64,000 bases of DNA from Nemesobacter sp965204665 (GCA_965204665.1 OZ242002.1:1612001-1676000); one strand, 5' to 3'. Shown: positions 52,948 to 61,853, counted from the first letter of the stretch. Translations and numbers: made by a program. Notes: generated from the sequence alone by a model not told the origin.

Positions 52948-53687
52948 GCCTTGTCTGCTCAGTCTTCAAGACATGCGTCAATGCTATACGGGATGGTGTC
53001 CTCATTGAGAGAGAAAGCTCCCGAGACAAGGAATTTCACTTCCAGAATTGGTTCAGGGCTCGACTGAAAGAGATTGGCGAATACTACGACGAGCCCAGTC
53101 GCAACACATACCCCGATTTTCGACTTGTCCGCCGTCCGGAGGGATACGAGTTGAAGGGCTTGTCCTATCCCGGGAGGAGCGCAAATTACGACTGTAACAG
53201 CCAGGTGCCGCGTGGAGAACACAATGGACGCCATGTGTTTTACGTGTTTGGGCGCTATCCGTCGCGCCCGGACGGTAATCGGTATTCTGTCCTGGACCTT
53301 CTGATCTGCCACGGAAGTTTTCTCAATGCGGACAACTCTTACGTACATAAGAACAAGAACTTCAAGAGTTTCGGCAGTTATGGCGACATCATGGTTCGTG
53401 ACCGTAAGATGTACGTGGCTCCGACTCCCTACGCTTTGGCCGAAGGCACCGCGCACAACCGTACATTGATCCTGCCCGCGGACATGAAAGTCGAACCCGG
53501 TCTCGTGGAAATTTCCACGTTGCGACGGCGCGAGGCGGAAAAGATTGTTGTAGCATATACCTTCGACTTACGGTCAAACGAGATCGATACTGACTTGATT
53601 GAAAATCCGAACTCCGGCCGAGAGCATATCTTCAAGGCATATCGGACGGAAGATGATCCGCTTGATCCGGTAAAGTTATGCGAATAA
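52944..53687 (+). CDS. Predicted PD-(D/E)xK restriction endonuclease partner
   Basis: 247 residues, ATG overlapping the methyltransferase stop (ATGA). Near residues 26-45, SRDKEFHFQNWFRARLKEIG is followed by YPDFRLVRRPEGYELKG. Asp58 and Glu69-x-Lys71 fit the metal-binding core of PD-(D/E)xK nucleases. I do not recognise the named family. The restriction role is inferred from this motif plus tight coupling to a methyltransferase. An alternative is a repair or Vsr-like nuclease. Confidence 0.65.
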   Translation: MSLVCSVFKTCVNAIRDGVLIERESSRDKEFHFQNWFRARLKEIGEYYDEPSRNTYPDFRLVRRPEGYELKGLSYPGRSANYDCNSQVPRGEHNGRHVFYVFGRYPSRPDGNRYSVLDLLICHGSFLNADNSYVHKNKNFKSFGSYGDIMVRDRKMYVAPTPYALAEGTAHNRTLILPADMKVEPGLVEISTLRRREAEKIVVAYTFDLRSNEIDTDLIENPNSGREHIFKAYRTEDDPLDPVKLCE

Positions 53688-53963
53688 CATCGCTTGACCA
53701 TTCTCTCAATCAAGTGCGATTTAATCACAGAAAATGCAAATAATGATTGAACTCAAGAAAATCAGGTGAACCTGCTTTCTTGGTGACCTCACTGACGGCG
53801 GTTGTAATACGGGTCCGAACTGAAAACCGGACTCGTTCAGTTCCACCGGCACTTCGGTCGCGATGCATATGCAGGGTGGTTGAAGTAGTTCTTCTGCCGT
53901 GCCGTTTATAATGACCTGTTGTTGAAGAAATTCATAAACCCCTCGAAAACTTTCCACTGATAT

Positions 53964-53993
53964 TTGACAAAAGAATTTGTAATCGGGCAGAAT
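53964..53993 (+). promoter_or_regulatory. Possible promoter of rplU-rpmA
   Basis: TTGACA at 53964-53969 and CAGAAT at 53988-53993, 18 bp apart, lie about 30 bases before rplU. The -10 is weak. The rest of the 334-base gap (53688-54021) shows no gene. Confidence 0.45.
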
Positions 53994-54021
53994 AATCGCT
54001 CCTGTTTTGGCGGAGGATGAT

Positions 54022-54336
54022 ATGCATGCTGTTATAAGGACCGGCGGAAAACAATATGTTGTTGAGCCGGGTGATGTTATTGATATAGAAAAAGTTTCTG
54101 GTGAGCCGGGAGAGGAGATCAACTTCGAAGAAGTCTTGCTGGTTTCTGCCGAAGGGCAGGAAGTGAAGGTTGGAAAACCTCTGGTCGAAAGCGCAGCGGT
54201 CGGTGGCAGGATAGTAAGCCAGAAAAAGGGAGAAAAGCTTGTGGTCTTCAAATTCAAGAGGAGAAAGGGATACAGAAGAAAGGCTGGTCATCGCCAGAAA
54301 CTGACCAGGGTTGAGATCACGAGCATAACTGCTTGA
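54022..54336 (+). CDS. rplU: 50S ribosomal protein bL21
   Basis: 104 residues from ATG 54022, preceded by GGAGG. Typical bL21: MHAVIRTGGKQYVVEPGDVI, VSAEGQEVKVGKPLVESA, FKFKRRKGYRRKAGHRQ and the ending TRVEITSI. Forms the standard rplU-rpmA pair. Confidence 0.97.
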   Translation: MHAVIRTGGKQYVVEPGDVIDIEKVSGEPGEEINFEEVLLVSAEGQEVKVGKPLVESAAVGGRIVSQKKGEKLVVFKFKRRKGYRRKAGHRQKLTRVEITSITA

Positions 54337-54353
54337 TTGCGGAGGCTGAAGAT

Positions 54354-54608
54354 ATGTCGACAAAGAAAGGTGGAGGAAGTTCCAAGAACGGAAGAGACTC
54401 TATAGGCAAGCGTCTCGGGGTAAAGAAGTTCGGGGGACAGCAAGTGGTGGGCGGTAACATAATAGTTAGACAGCGAGGCACGAGAATGAAAGCCGGTTCC
54501 AATGTGGGTCTTGGAAGAGACCACACGATATTCGCTCTGTGTGACGGAGTGGTGAAATTTGAGAAATCAGCGAAGGGCAGAACCACCGTTTCAGTTGTTC
54601 CCTCCTGA
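54354..54608 (+). CDS. rpmA: 50S ribosomal protein bL27
   Basis: 84 residues from ATG 54354, preceded by GGAGG. The N terminus (STKKGGGSSKNGRDSIGKRL) is the unprocessed standard type without a cleavable extension. IIVRQRGTRMKAGSNVGLG and DHTIFALCDGVVKFEK follow. The usual obgE is not next; a membrane protein gene follows instead. Confidence 0.97.
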   Translation: MSTKKGGGSSKNGRDSIGKRLGVKKFGGQQVVGGNIIVRQRGTRMKAGSNVGLGRDHTIFALCDGVVKFEKSAKGRTTVSVVPS

Positions 54609-54717
54609 TTTCCCCTGCTCATAGCTGGTTTTTTTTCTCATACTGGATTATATTTACCAAGCAATTCGCAATTGTTTGCCGGGATGTCTTGTTCCGGCGG
54701 TTCGGCAGGAATCTGAT

Positions 54718-56169
54718 TTGAGTTTTTCCAGAAACCACAGAGGCTTTTCAGGCTTCGCCTCTTTCCCTTACGTATACGTCATCTGTTTTCTGCTTTGTTC
54801 TTCAACGGTTTTTCTATTCCAGTATCTCTATTTCCCTGAAAGATATGAGACTCTCAGGATCATGGAATTGGAGGAGGTGTTTGAGGAAGAGGAGTTTTTC
54901 GCCGAACGGGCAAAAGCCGTTCTCGGTACCAGAAGCGATGTCGGGTATGTGAGACTTCTTGACGAAAACGGGGTTATTGAAAAGAGTTTCGGTTATCAGC
55001 AAGACGAGAATTACACCAAGCTTGCCCTGAGAGGGCCGGAAGGAAAAAAGGTTCTTATCGGTATAGAACCGGTCAACAACAAGTTTCACTCCGATTCTTT
55101 GCTTTGGAGTTTGCTGTTCGGCGCTCTGATGGCCGCCATACTTTCCTATTTCATCCGTTTTGTGAATTCCAGGTCTTTTCGGTTTCTTGAAGAGTTCTCA
55201 AAGGGGATGAATTCTGTCGCCCGGGGGGATTATCACGTCGGTCTTGATGAAAACTCCTTTCCGTCAACCGGCGCAAGAGTTCAGAAACTCTGCCGTGAAT
55301 TCAATAAAATGGTTCTTTCTCTTGAAAACAAGTCCGAAGTCGCAGTTAGAGCAGAAGATTCTGAAATTGAATCTGTTGACCTTCCGGCTGATGAACAGGA
55401 GAATTTCCGACCGCAGACCGGTACACATGAAGAAGCAGAAGATGTAGAGAATCGTGAAGATGGAAGAATCGCTATAGATCAAGGTGAAGAGGCGACTGAG
55501 GAAGAAGTTATCGAAATCATTGATATGGACATCTCCGGTGATGTTGATGTTGTTACTACGCAGAGCCCGGATGATTCTGTGCGCATTAGCGACTATGATT
55601 CTCAACAGCGGAACGGCACGGAACTTTGCGTTGTTATCATAAGAATAGCGGAGTACGAGAATGTGGTTGAAGGTCTCTCCCCCTCTGATATTAACTCGCT
55701 TATGACTGAATACAGAAGGTCCGTCTCAGAAACCGTTACTTCTTTCGGAGGAGCTGTCGAGGCTATGTTCAGGGATGAAGTTGTGGTGTTTTTTACAGGT
55801 TCATCTCTTGCAGCGGATGTCTCAACAAAACTAAGTTCTATATGCTCGGCGGTCGAAATGATTCAGTTTTTCGCCGGCGCGTCTGGACATCCGAGCCCCG
55901 GTCAGCAGCAAATCAAACTCAAGATGGGGATCTCTTCGACCTTCTTTCCGGGATCTGCCGAAGCGGATGTTTTCCCAATTGCAAAACCTGTAGTTGATGA
56001 AGCTAAGATTCTGTGCGGTTCAGCGCGTTCCTGGAACATTCTGGTCACTACGGATTTTCGCGAAAGTCTCAAGGACTATCTTGTGGTCAGACGTGAAAAA
56101 GTTGGCGACAGAATGTGCTATGCTGTGACCGGTGTCGAAGAAGAATCTCTGGAGCGGTTGGGGAAATAG
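54718..56169 (+). CDS. Membrane protein with degenerate nucleotidyl-cyclase-like domain
   Basis: I start at TTG 54718 (MSFSRNHRGFSGFASFPYVY), preceded by CAGGAA, giving 483 residues; TTG 54676 is possible. Helix 1 lies near residues 15-38. A small sensor-like periplasmic domain follows (GYVRLLDENGVIEKSFGYQQ), then helix 2 (LLWSLLFGALMAAILSYFIRF) and a HAMP-like segment. Next is a long acidic linker near residues 225-295 with many Glu/Asp. The C-terminal domain has the class III cyclase outline (VVIIRIAEYENVVEGLS, FGGAVEAMFRDEVVVFFTG), but the first metal-binding aspartate is not in place. It is probably a non-catalytic signalling relic or receptor. Confidence 0.6.
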   Translation: MSFSRNHRGFSGFASFPYVYVICFLLCSSTVFLFQYLYFPERYETLRIMELEEVFEEEEFFAERAKAVLGTRSDVGYVRLLDENGVIEKSFGYQQDENYTKLALRGPEGKKVLIGIEPVNNKFHSDSLLWSLLFGALMAAILSYFIRFVNSRSFRFLEEFSKGMNSVARGDYHVGLDENSFPSTGARVQKLCREFNKMVLSLENKSEVAVRAEDSEIESVDLPADEQENFRPQTGTHEEAEDVENREDGRIAIDQGEEATEEEVIEIIDMDISGDVDVVTTQSPDDSVRISDYDSQQRNGTELCVVIIRIAEYENVVEGLSPSDINSLMTEYRRSVSETVTSFGGAVEAMFRDEVVVFFTGSSLAADVSTKLSSICSAVEMIQFFAGASGHPSPGQQQIKLKMGISSTFFPGSAEADVFPIAKPVVDEAKILCGSARSWNILVTTDFRESLKDYLVVRREKVGDRMCYAVTGVEEESLERLGK

Positions 56170-56179
56170 CCCGCATATC

Positions 56180-56312
56180 TTCAGACTTCCCGACCCGACA
56201 CGATTTGAATGAATCGTTCTTATGTCGAGACCGCCCCGGGGGTTCGTACAGAGGAGTCGGAGACCGGTCCTCCGATATCCGTGCGGGTTTGATTAAATTC
56301 ATCAGTCAAATG
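56180..56312 (+). repeat. Dispersed repeat R3, copy upstream of alaS
   Basis: Contains TCAGACTTCCCGACCCGACA near 56180 and, 66 bases on, GTACAGAGGAGTCGG...GGTC with TCCGAT, GCGGGTTTGATT and TCAGTCAAA. The same blocks in the same order and spacing occur at 59170-59301 after alaS. The surrounding 56170-56502 shows no gene. Confidence 0.6.
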
Positions 56313-56502
56313 GCAGTTGTCGGTCCGTCGACAACCCGAGAATTCTTACTCTGAGGATACCGTTGTCCGGTTCCGGTAAGATGTCGGCATCCGCCTGCCT
56401 CATTACTCTGGACAATTCCCTTTTTCTCAATTCCTGTTATATACTTTCTCCCTTGCATGGAAGCCGCTCCCGGTTGGATCTCTGCTCTGTCAGAGGCACA
56501 TA

Positions 56503-59142
56503 ATGATGACAGGAAAAGAGGCAAGAAGACAATTTATAGATTACTTTTCCGCAAGAGGACACCGTTCGGTCCGCAGTTCGGGTCTTGTTCCTGAAAGCGA
56601 CCCGACACTTCTTTTCACCAATGCCGGAATGGTTCAGTTCAAAAATGTCTTCACCGGAGTTGAGACTAGAGATTTCAGAAGGGCCGTCACCTCTCAGAAA
56701 TGTCTTAGAGCTGGTGGCAAGCACAATGACCTTGACAATGTGGGTTATACGGCCAGACACCACACCTTTTTTGAAATGCTCGGCAATTTTTCCTTCGGGG
56801 ACTATTTCAAGCAGGAGGCTATAAACTATGCTTGGGACCTTATAACCAACGTTTACGGGCTTCCCAAGGATAAACTTTGGGCCACGGTATTCAAAGAAGA
56901 CGACGAGGCTTATGAAATCTGGAAGAAGGATACAGAAGTTCCTGGAGAAAGAATAGTGAGGATGGGGGAGAAGGACAACTTCTGGTCTATGGGAGATACG
57001 GGACCCTGTGGTCCGTGTTCCGAGATAATTATAGATCAAGGTGAATCATTTGGATGCGCAAAGGCAGGGTGCGCGCCGGGATGCGAATGCGACCGTTATC
57101 TTGAGATTTGGAATATGGTGTTCATGCAGTTTGAAAGGGATGAAAAAGGAGATATGAAACCTCTTCCCAACCCCAGCATTGATACCGGTATGGGGCTTGA
57201 AAGACTTTCGGCCGTGCTTCAGGGGGTGCGAAGCAATTACGAAACCGACCTGCTCAGAGGCGTGATAAGTTGTATAGAGGATCTTTCAGGAAAGAATTAT
57301 TGCTCCGACCGAGAGACTGAAGTTGCGATGAGGGTTATAGCCGACCACTCAAGAGCGCTTGTGTTTCTTATTTCGGACGGAGTGTTCCCGTCCAACGAGG
57401 GTAGGGGGTACGTTCTCAGGAGAATACTCAGAAGAGCTGTGCGACACTCCAAATTTCTTGGTATGAGCGAGCCTTTTATATACAGGATTCTGCCTTCGGT
57501 TGAAGCAATAATGGGGCAAGCGTATCCGGAGATCGGCGAAAAACCGGAATTTGTTTCCCAAGTTGTGAAAAGCGAGGAGGAAAGGTTCCTTGAAACCATG
57601 GACAGAGGACTTGATCTGCTTAATGCAGAGATCGCGAAACTGGGAAAAAACCGGAAGATTTCCGGTAAGACCGTTTTCAGCCTTTACGATACATATGGGT
57701 TTCCGGTAGACCTCACTGAAGATGTAGCAAGAAACGAGGGCATAGATATCGACCTCGAAGGTTTTCAAGAGGAGATGCGGAAACAAAGAGCCAAATCCCA
57801 TAAAGCTAGAGAAGATGTAGTTGCGGGGGATATCCGAACACCGCAAAGTGATGCAGGTCTAATCGTTTCCCCTCAGGAGTTTATTGGTTACAACTCGCTT
57901 TCCTGCCATGGTGTCATCACTCGGATAACGGATGATGGGAACCTGCGCGATGGTGCTCAGACGGGAGAAAAGGTGCAGGTATTCGTTGACAGAACGCCTT
58001 TCTACGCAGAGTCGGGAGGGCAGACGGGAGACAGGGGAACCATAACCGGAGAGAACTTTTCGGCTAAAGTCAATGACACTAGAAAAAAACAGCTTTCTTC
58101 AGGAGGTTCTGTTTTTATTCACGAAGTGGTTGTTGAAAAAGGTCGCGTTCGTGTCGGTGACAGGGTCTTGATGGATGTGGACCCGGTGTTCCGCAGGGAA
58201 GTCGCGGCTCATCATACATCAACCCATGTTCTCCATGCAGTTTTGAAGGAAATTCTGGGAACTCACGTGAACCAAGCCGGGTCGTTTGTGGGACCTGACA
58301 GATTAAGGTTCGACTTCAGTCATTATGAGGCGATTAAGAAAGAACAACTGAATGCGGTTGAAGAGATCGTTAATGAAAGAGTGAGAAAAAACGACTCTGT
58401 AATAACGCAGGAAGATATTTCCTATGAAGAAGCTATAAAGAGTGGAGCAACGGCTATATTCGAGGAGAAATACGGTGACAGGGTAAGAGTGGTTACAATA
58501 GGAGACTACAGCAAGGAACTCTGTGGAGGAACGCATGTGAATGCGTCGGGTGAGATAGCGATGATAAAGATAATCTCTGAAAGCGCATCGTCTTCCGGAG
58601 TGAGAAGAATAGAGGCTGTAAGCAGTCGGTCGGCTTGGAACTACATGAAAGGCCAAGAGGCCGTTCTTGATGAATTCTCCTCAACTCTTAACGCCTCTAG
58701 ACGGGAACTTTCCTCAAGTCTTGCCGCAGTGGTTGACGAAAACATCCGACTTCAGGTGGAAATCGAATCTTTCAGGACAAAGGCTCTTTCTGAAACCGCG
58801 ACAGGGTTGATCAGCAAAACAGAATCTGTAAATGGAGTGAATTTTCTGTCCTGTAGCGTTTCCGTGTCCGGTCCTGCGCAATTACGTTCTCTTTGGGATA
58901 ATATCAAGGGGAGGATGAAAAAAGGTGTTGTGGTTCTTGCTGCGGAGAATTCGGGCCGCGTCTTTTTCTTGGTGGGTATTACTAATGACCTTGCCGATAT
59001 CTATAATGCCGGTGAACTTGCCGGTGAACTTGCCGGGATTGTGGGTGGTAAGGGCGGTGGTAGAGGACAGATGGCTCAGGCAGGCGGAAATAAACCCGAA
59101 AAAATACCCGAAATGTTACGTCGGGTGCGAGAACTTATTTAA
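56503..59142 (+). CDS. alaS: Alanyl-tRNA synthetase
   Basis: Class II synthetase, 879 residues. Catalytic core: FIDYFSARGHRSVRSSGLVP, DPTLLFTNAGMVQFKN, TSQKCLRAGGKHNDLDNVG, TARHHTFFEMLGNFSFGDYF, NPSIDTGMGLERLS. The editing domain has the zinc motifs HHTSTH and CGGTHV, with the glycine-rich FYAESGGQTGDRG ahead. The C-Ala domain ends with GGKGGGRGQMAQAGG. The start may be ATG 56503 or 56506. Flanked on both sides by copies of repeat R3. Confidence 0.97.
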   Translation: MMTGKEARRQFIDYFSARGHRSVRSSGLVPESDPTLLFTNAGMVQFKNVFTGVETRDFRRAVTSQKCLRAGGKHNDLDNVGYTARHHTFFEMLGNFSFGDYFKQEAINYAWDLITNVYGLPKDKLWATVFKEDDEAYEIWKKDTEVPGERIVRMGEKDNFWSMGDTGPCGPCSEIIIDQGESFGCAKAGCAPGCECDRYLEIWNMVFMQFERDEKGDMKPLPNPSIDTGMGLERLSAVLQGVRSNYETDLLRGVISCIEDLSGKNYCSDRETEVAMRVIADHSRALVFLISDGVFPSNEGRGYVLRRILRRAVRHSKFLGMSEPFIYRILPSVEAIMGQAYPEIGEKPEFVSQVVKSEEERFLETMDRGLDLLNAEIAKLGKNRKISGKTVFSLYDTYGFPVDLTEDVARNEGIDIDLEGFQEEMRKQRAKSHKAREDVVAGDIRTPQSDAGLIVSPQEFIGYNSLSCHGVITRITDDGNLRDGAQTGEKVQVFVDRTPFYAESGGQTGDRGTITGENFSAKVNDTRKKQLSSGGSVFIHEVVVEKGRVRVGDRVLMDVDPVFRREVAAHHTSTHVLHAVLKEILGTHVNQAGSFVGPDRLRFDFSHYEAIKKEQLNAVEEIVNERVRKNDSVITQEDISYEEAIKSGATAIFEEKYGDRVRVVTIGDYSKELCGGTHVNASGEIAMIKIISESASSSGVRRIEAVSSRSAWNYMKGQEAVLDEFSSTLNASRRELSSSLAAVVDENIRLQVEIESFRTKALSETATGLISKTESVNGVNFLSCSVSVSGPAQLRSLWDNIKGRMKKGVVVLAAENSGRVFFLVGITNDLADIYNAGELAGELAGIVGGKGGGRGQMAQAGGNKPEKIPEMLRRVRELI

Positions 59143-59169
59143 ATCCGCAATCTTTGCATGCCTTGTAAA

Positions 59170-59301
59170 TTCAGACTTCCTGACCCGACACAATTTAAAC
59201 AAGAGATCATTTTTGTGGCAAAACTACTCTGAGAGTCCGTACATAAGTCGAAAATTGGTCTTCGGATAGATCATGCGGATTTGATTTCATTGACTGAAAG
59301 A
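59170..59301 (+). repeat. Dispersed repeat R3, copy downstream of alaS
   Basis: Blocks TCAGACTTCCTGACCCGACA, then GTACATAAGTCG...TTGGTC, TTCGGAT, GCGGATTTGATT and TGACTGAAA, aligned with the copy at 56180-56312 with nearly identical spacing. Confidence 0.6.
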
Positions 59302-59395
59302 AGCAATTGAGACTGTGAAGATATTCTGAGGTTCTGCATTGTTCAGCGTATATCTCGGAACCGAGATGTTTTTACAGAATCTGATTTCCTCGTTT

Positions 59396-59414
59396 CCCCC
59401 CCCCCTCTCTCTCT
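59396..59414. repeat. C10 tract followed by a TC dinucleotide run
   Basis: Ten C (59396-59405) and then TC units to about 59414. It is a composite simple repeat similar in form to the GT-G10 tract inside the R-M gene. No gene is read across it. Confidence 0.75.
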
Positions 59415-59813
59415 CAGCCCCGGTACAACAGCATAATTATCTTTACATTACATGCATTTAGGTGTTGATATCTCCTCTTTCTTAAGGTGCGATTACTCCA
59501 TATTCTTGGAGTTATTGTCAAATCTGGTGTTTGCGTGATCAAGCGGCGTTCCAGTTGTTTGAATTCACCTCTTCGTTTTCCTGATCCGTCTCCTCACCCC
59601 GGTCCGACCCAAGCCTGTCATATTTGGAACAGACCGGAAACAAATCTGCTTATGGCCTCGGAATCCTTGATGAAATTCATCCTCCGCAGACCCGCACCGT
59701 TTCAGCGGTACACACGAAGGCAGGTTATGGAACGAATTTGTGGTCCGTCATCACTATCCAGGCTTAACTTCCGGAAAAACCCACTGAGTTGCAGCAGAAA
59801 GTTTTCGAATTAT

Positions 59814-59822
59814 GGGGGGGGG
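59814..59822. repeat. G9 tract in the gene-poor region
   Basis: Nine G preceded by AATTAT and TTTTCG and followed by CAAACT. The layout of hexamer, six bases and G run matches the lipoprotein promoters, but neither hexamer is a good promoter element. Confidence 0.6.
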
Positions 59823-60332
59823 CAAACTGAAACCTGTCCAGTAACTGACATGTCTATTTTTTACTTTATCAGTAATACCAATAGGTTAAATCGATTCTGC
59901 TCTGGAAGTTGAGTCTAAGCTATAAACCTTAGCAGAAGCACAGATGCGCTACGCAGTCCACGACCGCCGCGTCTCACTGCCCGCCGCCGGTGTTAGTTTC
60001 TTGACTTGCTGCACGGAGACCCGCGTCGCGCTACACCTTCATCGTATGGACACCTCGCCAGTGCAAACAGAATCTGCCTCTTGTCATAGACAACTCTAGA
60101 TTCCTGATTCTTCCATGGATCGCACATTCTCACTGCAATCTGTCGACGCCTGTCTGACGAGTGAAACCGACGATACAAAATAACACCGGTACAGATAGAA
60201 ACATTTGTCGGGATTCCTACCTGCACGGGCACCATCTACCGAGCTTTGAGATGGGTAGATGTCGGAGATACTTGAGGATGCTACGACAGGTACAACCAAT
60301 TCGGCAAACCCGAAAAGGGCATCTTGATTACG

Positions 60333-60393
60333 AGGAACCGGAAGCGAATCCTCAGCCGATGAAAAGGCTCAATCCGTCGCACCTTGGCCGAAC
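60333..60393 (-). repeat. Dispersed repeat R1, copy c (reverse orientation)
   Basis: AGGAACCGGAAGCGAATCCT, then CAGCCGATGAAAA, then ACCTTGGCCGAAC. This is the reverse complement of the R1 copies at 5735 and 61705, with scattered differences. Confidence 0.6.
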
Positions 60394-60502
60394 GGTTATG
60401 TTGGAAAACAGCGACTTTCATAACTCGTCTAATATCTGGCCTGAAAAGGCATTTCAGTAAGCCTGAATTCAAATTTTCCTTACAGGACTTATGTCCGACG
60501 AG

Positions 60503-61450
60503 TTAAAGGTCCTGCGGTTGAATATTCTCTTCTTGGAACTTCTCTCTGATTTTGCGGAGAGCGTTTTTTTCTATCTGTCGTACGCGCTCTCTTGATATGT
60601 CGAATTTTCTGGACAGTTTTTCAAGCGTTTCCGGTTCATCAGTAAGAATACGTTTTTCAAGAATATACTTCTCTCTGCTTTTAAGATCTTCCATCACTTC
60701 ATTCAGTTTATTTCTTATGATGGGACGAATTTGGGAATCTTCGATAAACTTTTCATGGTCAAAAGAATCCCCAAGAACATCCAAGTAGGTATATTTTTTA
60801 TTACCTTCTATATTTGAATCCAAGGATAGATCTTTAGCTGACATTATTCTATCCATTTCAAGCACTTGGCTGTCAGATACGTCAAGTTCTCTGGCTATCT
60901 CGGAATGTACATCCTTCGGTAGCGAGGAGTTGTCCGTTTCGATCTTATTCTTGGTTGATCTGAGTTTGTAGAAAAGTTTTCTCTGCGACTGGTTTGTTCC
61001 AACCTTTACCAGACTCCAACTTTTCATTATGTGATTCTGTATATATGCACGTATCCACCATACCGCATAGGAGATAAGTCTGTATCCCTTGGTAGGGTCA
61101 AAACCCCTTACTGCCTTCATAAGTCCTATGTTGCCTTCCTGTATAAGGTCCATGGTGTTTATATTGTAGTTTTTATATTCGTTCGCAATACGCACCACAA
61201 ACTTGAGATTTGATACTATGAGTTTTCTTGCGGCTTCCACATCCCCTGTTTCTCTAAATCTAGTTGCCAGTTCATACTCCTCCTTCTTACTCAGAACAGG
61301 GTGATTTCTTATCTGCGCAAGATAACTCTGCAGAGAGTTGGAGGGCACAGGAAGATTAGAGGCAAATTCATGGCGTTTTTCTTTTTTCTTATGAGCAGAC
61401 ATGTTTTTGAACACTATTGACTGTTTTTCTTGTTTATATAAATTAACCAT
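60503..61450 (-). CDS. rpoH: RNA polymerase sigma factor, RpoH (sigma-32) type
   Basis: Group 3 heat-shock sigma factor. 315 residues from ATG 61450; ATG 61402 (MSAHKKKEKRHEF) is an equally plausible start. Region 1.2/2: SLQSYLAQIRNHPVLSKKEEYELA, NLKFVVRIANEYKNYNINTMDLIQEGNIGLMKAV, YRLISYAVWWIRAYI. The RpoH box QRKLFYKLRSTK distinguishes it from RpoD. Region 4 has SREKYILEKRIL and the helix-turn-helix LSRKFDISRERVRQIEKNALRKI. It diverges from tRNA-Asn only 30 bases away. Confidence 0.93.
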   Translation of the reverse strand: MVNLYKQEKQSIVFKNMSAHKKKEKRHEFASNLPVPSNSLQSYLAQIRNHPVLSKKEEYELATRFRETGDVEAARKLIVSNLKFVVRIANEYKNYNINTMDLIQEGNIGLMKAVRGFDPTKGYRLISYAVWWIRAYIQNHIMKSWSLVKVGTNQSQRKLFYKLRSTKNKIETDNSSLPKDVHSEIARELDVSDSQVLEMDRIMSAKDLSLDSNIEGNKKYTYLDVLGDSFDHEKFIEDSQIRPIIRNKLNEVMEDLKSREKYILEKRILTDEPETLEKLSRKFDISRERVRQIEKNALRKIREKFQEENIQPQDL

Positions 61451-61480
61451 TCCTTGTTTTTTTTTCTATTTGTCGGCAGT

Positions 61481-61556
61481 TCCGGCGTAGCTCAGTTGGC
61501 AGAGCAGATGACTGTTAATCATTAGGTCGCAGGTTCGAGTCCTGCCGCCGGAGCCA
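61481..61556 (+). tRNA. tRNA-Asn (GTT anticodon), CCA encoded
   Basis: Acceptor TCCGGCG/CGCCGGA, D arm GCTC/GAGC, anticodon stem GATGA/TCATT with loop CTGTTAA giving anticodon GTT, T arm GCAGG/CCTGC with loop TTCGAGT. Discriminator G is followed by encoded CCA (61554-61556). Confidence 0.96.
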
Positions 61557-61704
61557 TTTCCCGCTTCAAAAACATAGGTTAACCCAAATTTACCCAAAAC
61601 CTGCTCAAACAAGGCTAAATTCGGCTTTTTTTTCGTACACATGAGCTCTCTATTTCGTTGATATACAATCATTTTGAAATTCTGAACACGGAATGTAGGT
61701 AACC

Positions 61705-61759
61705 GTTCGGTCAAGGTGCAGGCGTACGAATGTTTTCAGCGGTTGAGGATTCGCTTCCT
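61705..61759 (+). repeat. Dispersed repeat R1, copy b
   Basis: GTTCGGTCAAGGTGCAGGCG, TACGAATG, then TTTTCAGCGGTTGAGGATTC and GCTTCC. This is the closest match to copy a at 5735. Both lie shortly upstream of a G-tract lipoprotein promoter. Confidence 0.7.
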
Positions 61760-61798
61760 CAAAATGAGTTGTCAATTCCTTGTCTTGAAACAGAGTGC

Positions 61799-61825
61799 TT
61801 GACTTCATATGGGGGGGGGTAGAAT
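61799..61825 (+). promoter_or_regulatory. Candidate phase-variable promoter with G9 spacer tract (lipoprotein paralogue 3)
   Basis: TTGACT (61799-61804), TCATAT, nine G (61811-61819), TAGAAT (61820-61825). Spacing 15 bp. The start codon follows 28 bases later with AAGGAGG between. This is the tightest and clearest of the three. Confidence 0.72.
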
Positions 61826-61853
61826 CAAAACATCTGCTTAAGGAGGTTTTGTC

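Larger units (their letters stand above)
59143..60502. other. Gene-poor 1.36 kb region with repeats and two homopolymer tracts
   Basis: No frame here has a recognisable family together with a ribosome-binding site. It contains the R3 copy, C10 followed by five TC units (59396-59414), G9 (59814-59822), and R1 on the minus strand (60333-60393). Minus-strand frames at 59993-60299 read somewhat protein-like but match nothing I know. A decayed gene or element is plausible. Confidence 0.5.

Noticed and set aside
59487..59912. 141-residue plus-strand frame spanning the G9 tract
   Set aside because: No family, no ribosome-binding site, low-quality composition; probably chance.
59993..60299. Two overlapping minus-strand frames in the gene-poor region
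   Set aside because: Some stretches look protein-like, but there are two competing frames, no start signal and no known domain. Left as a possible decayed gene only.
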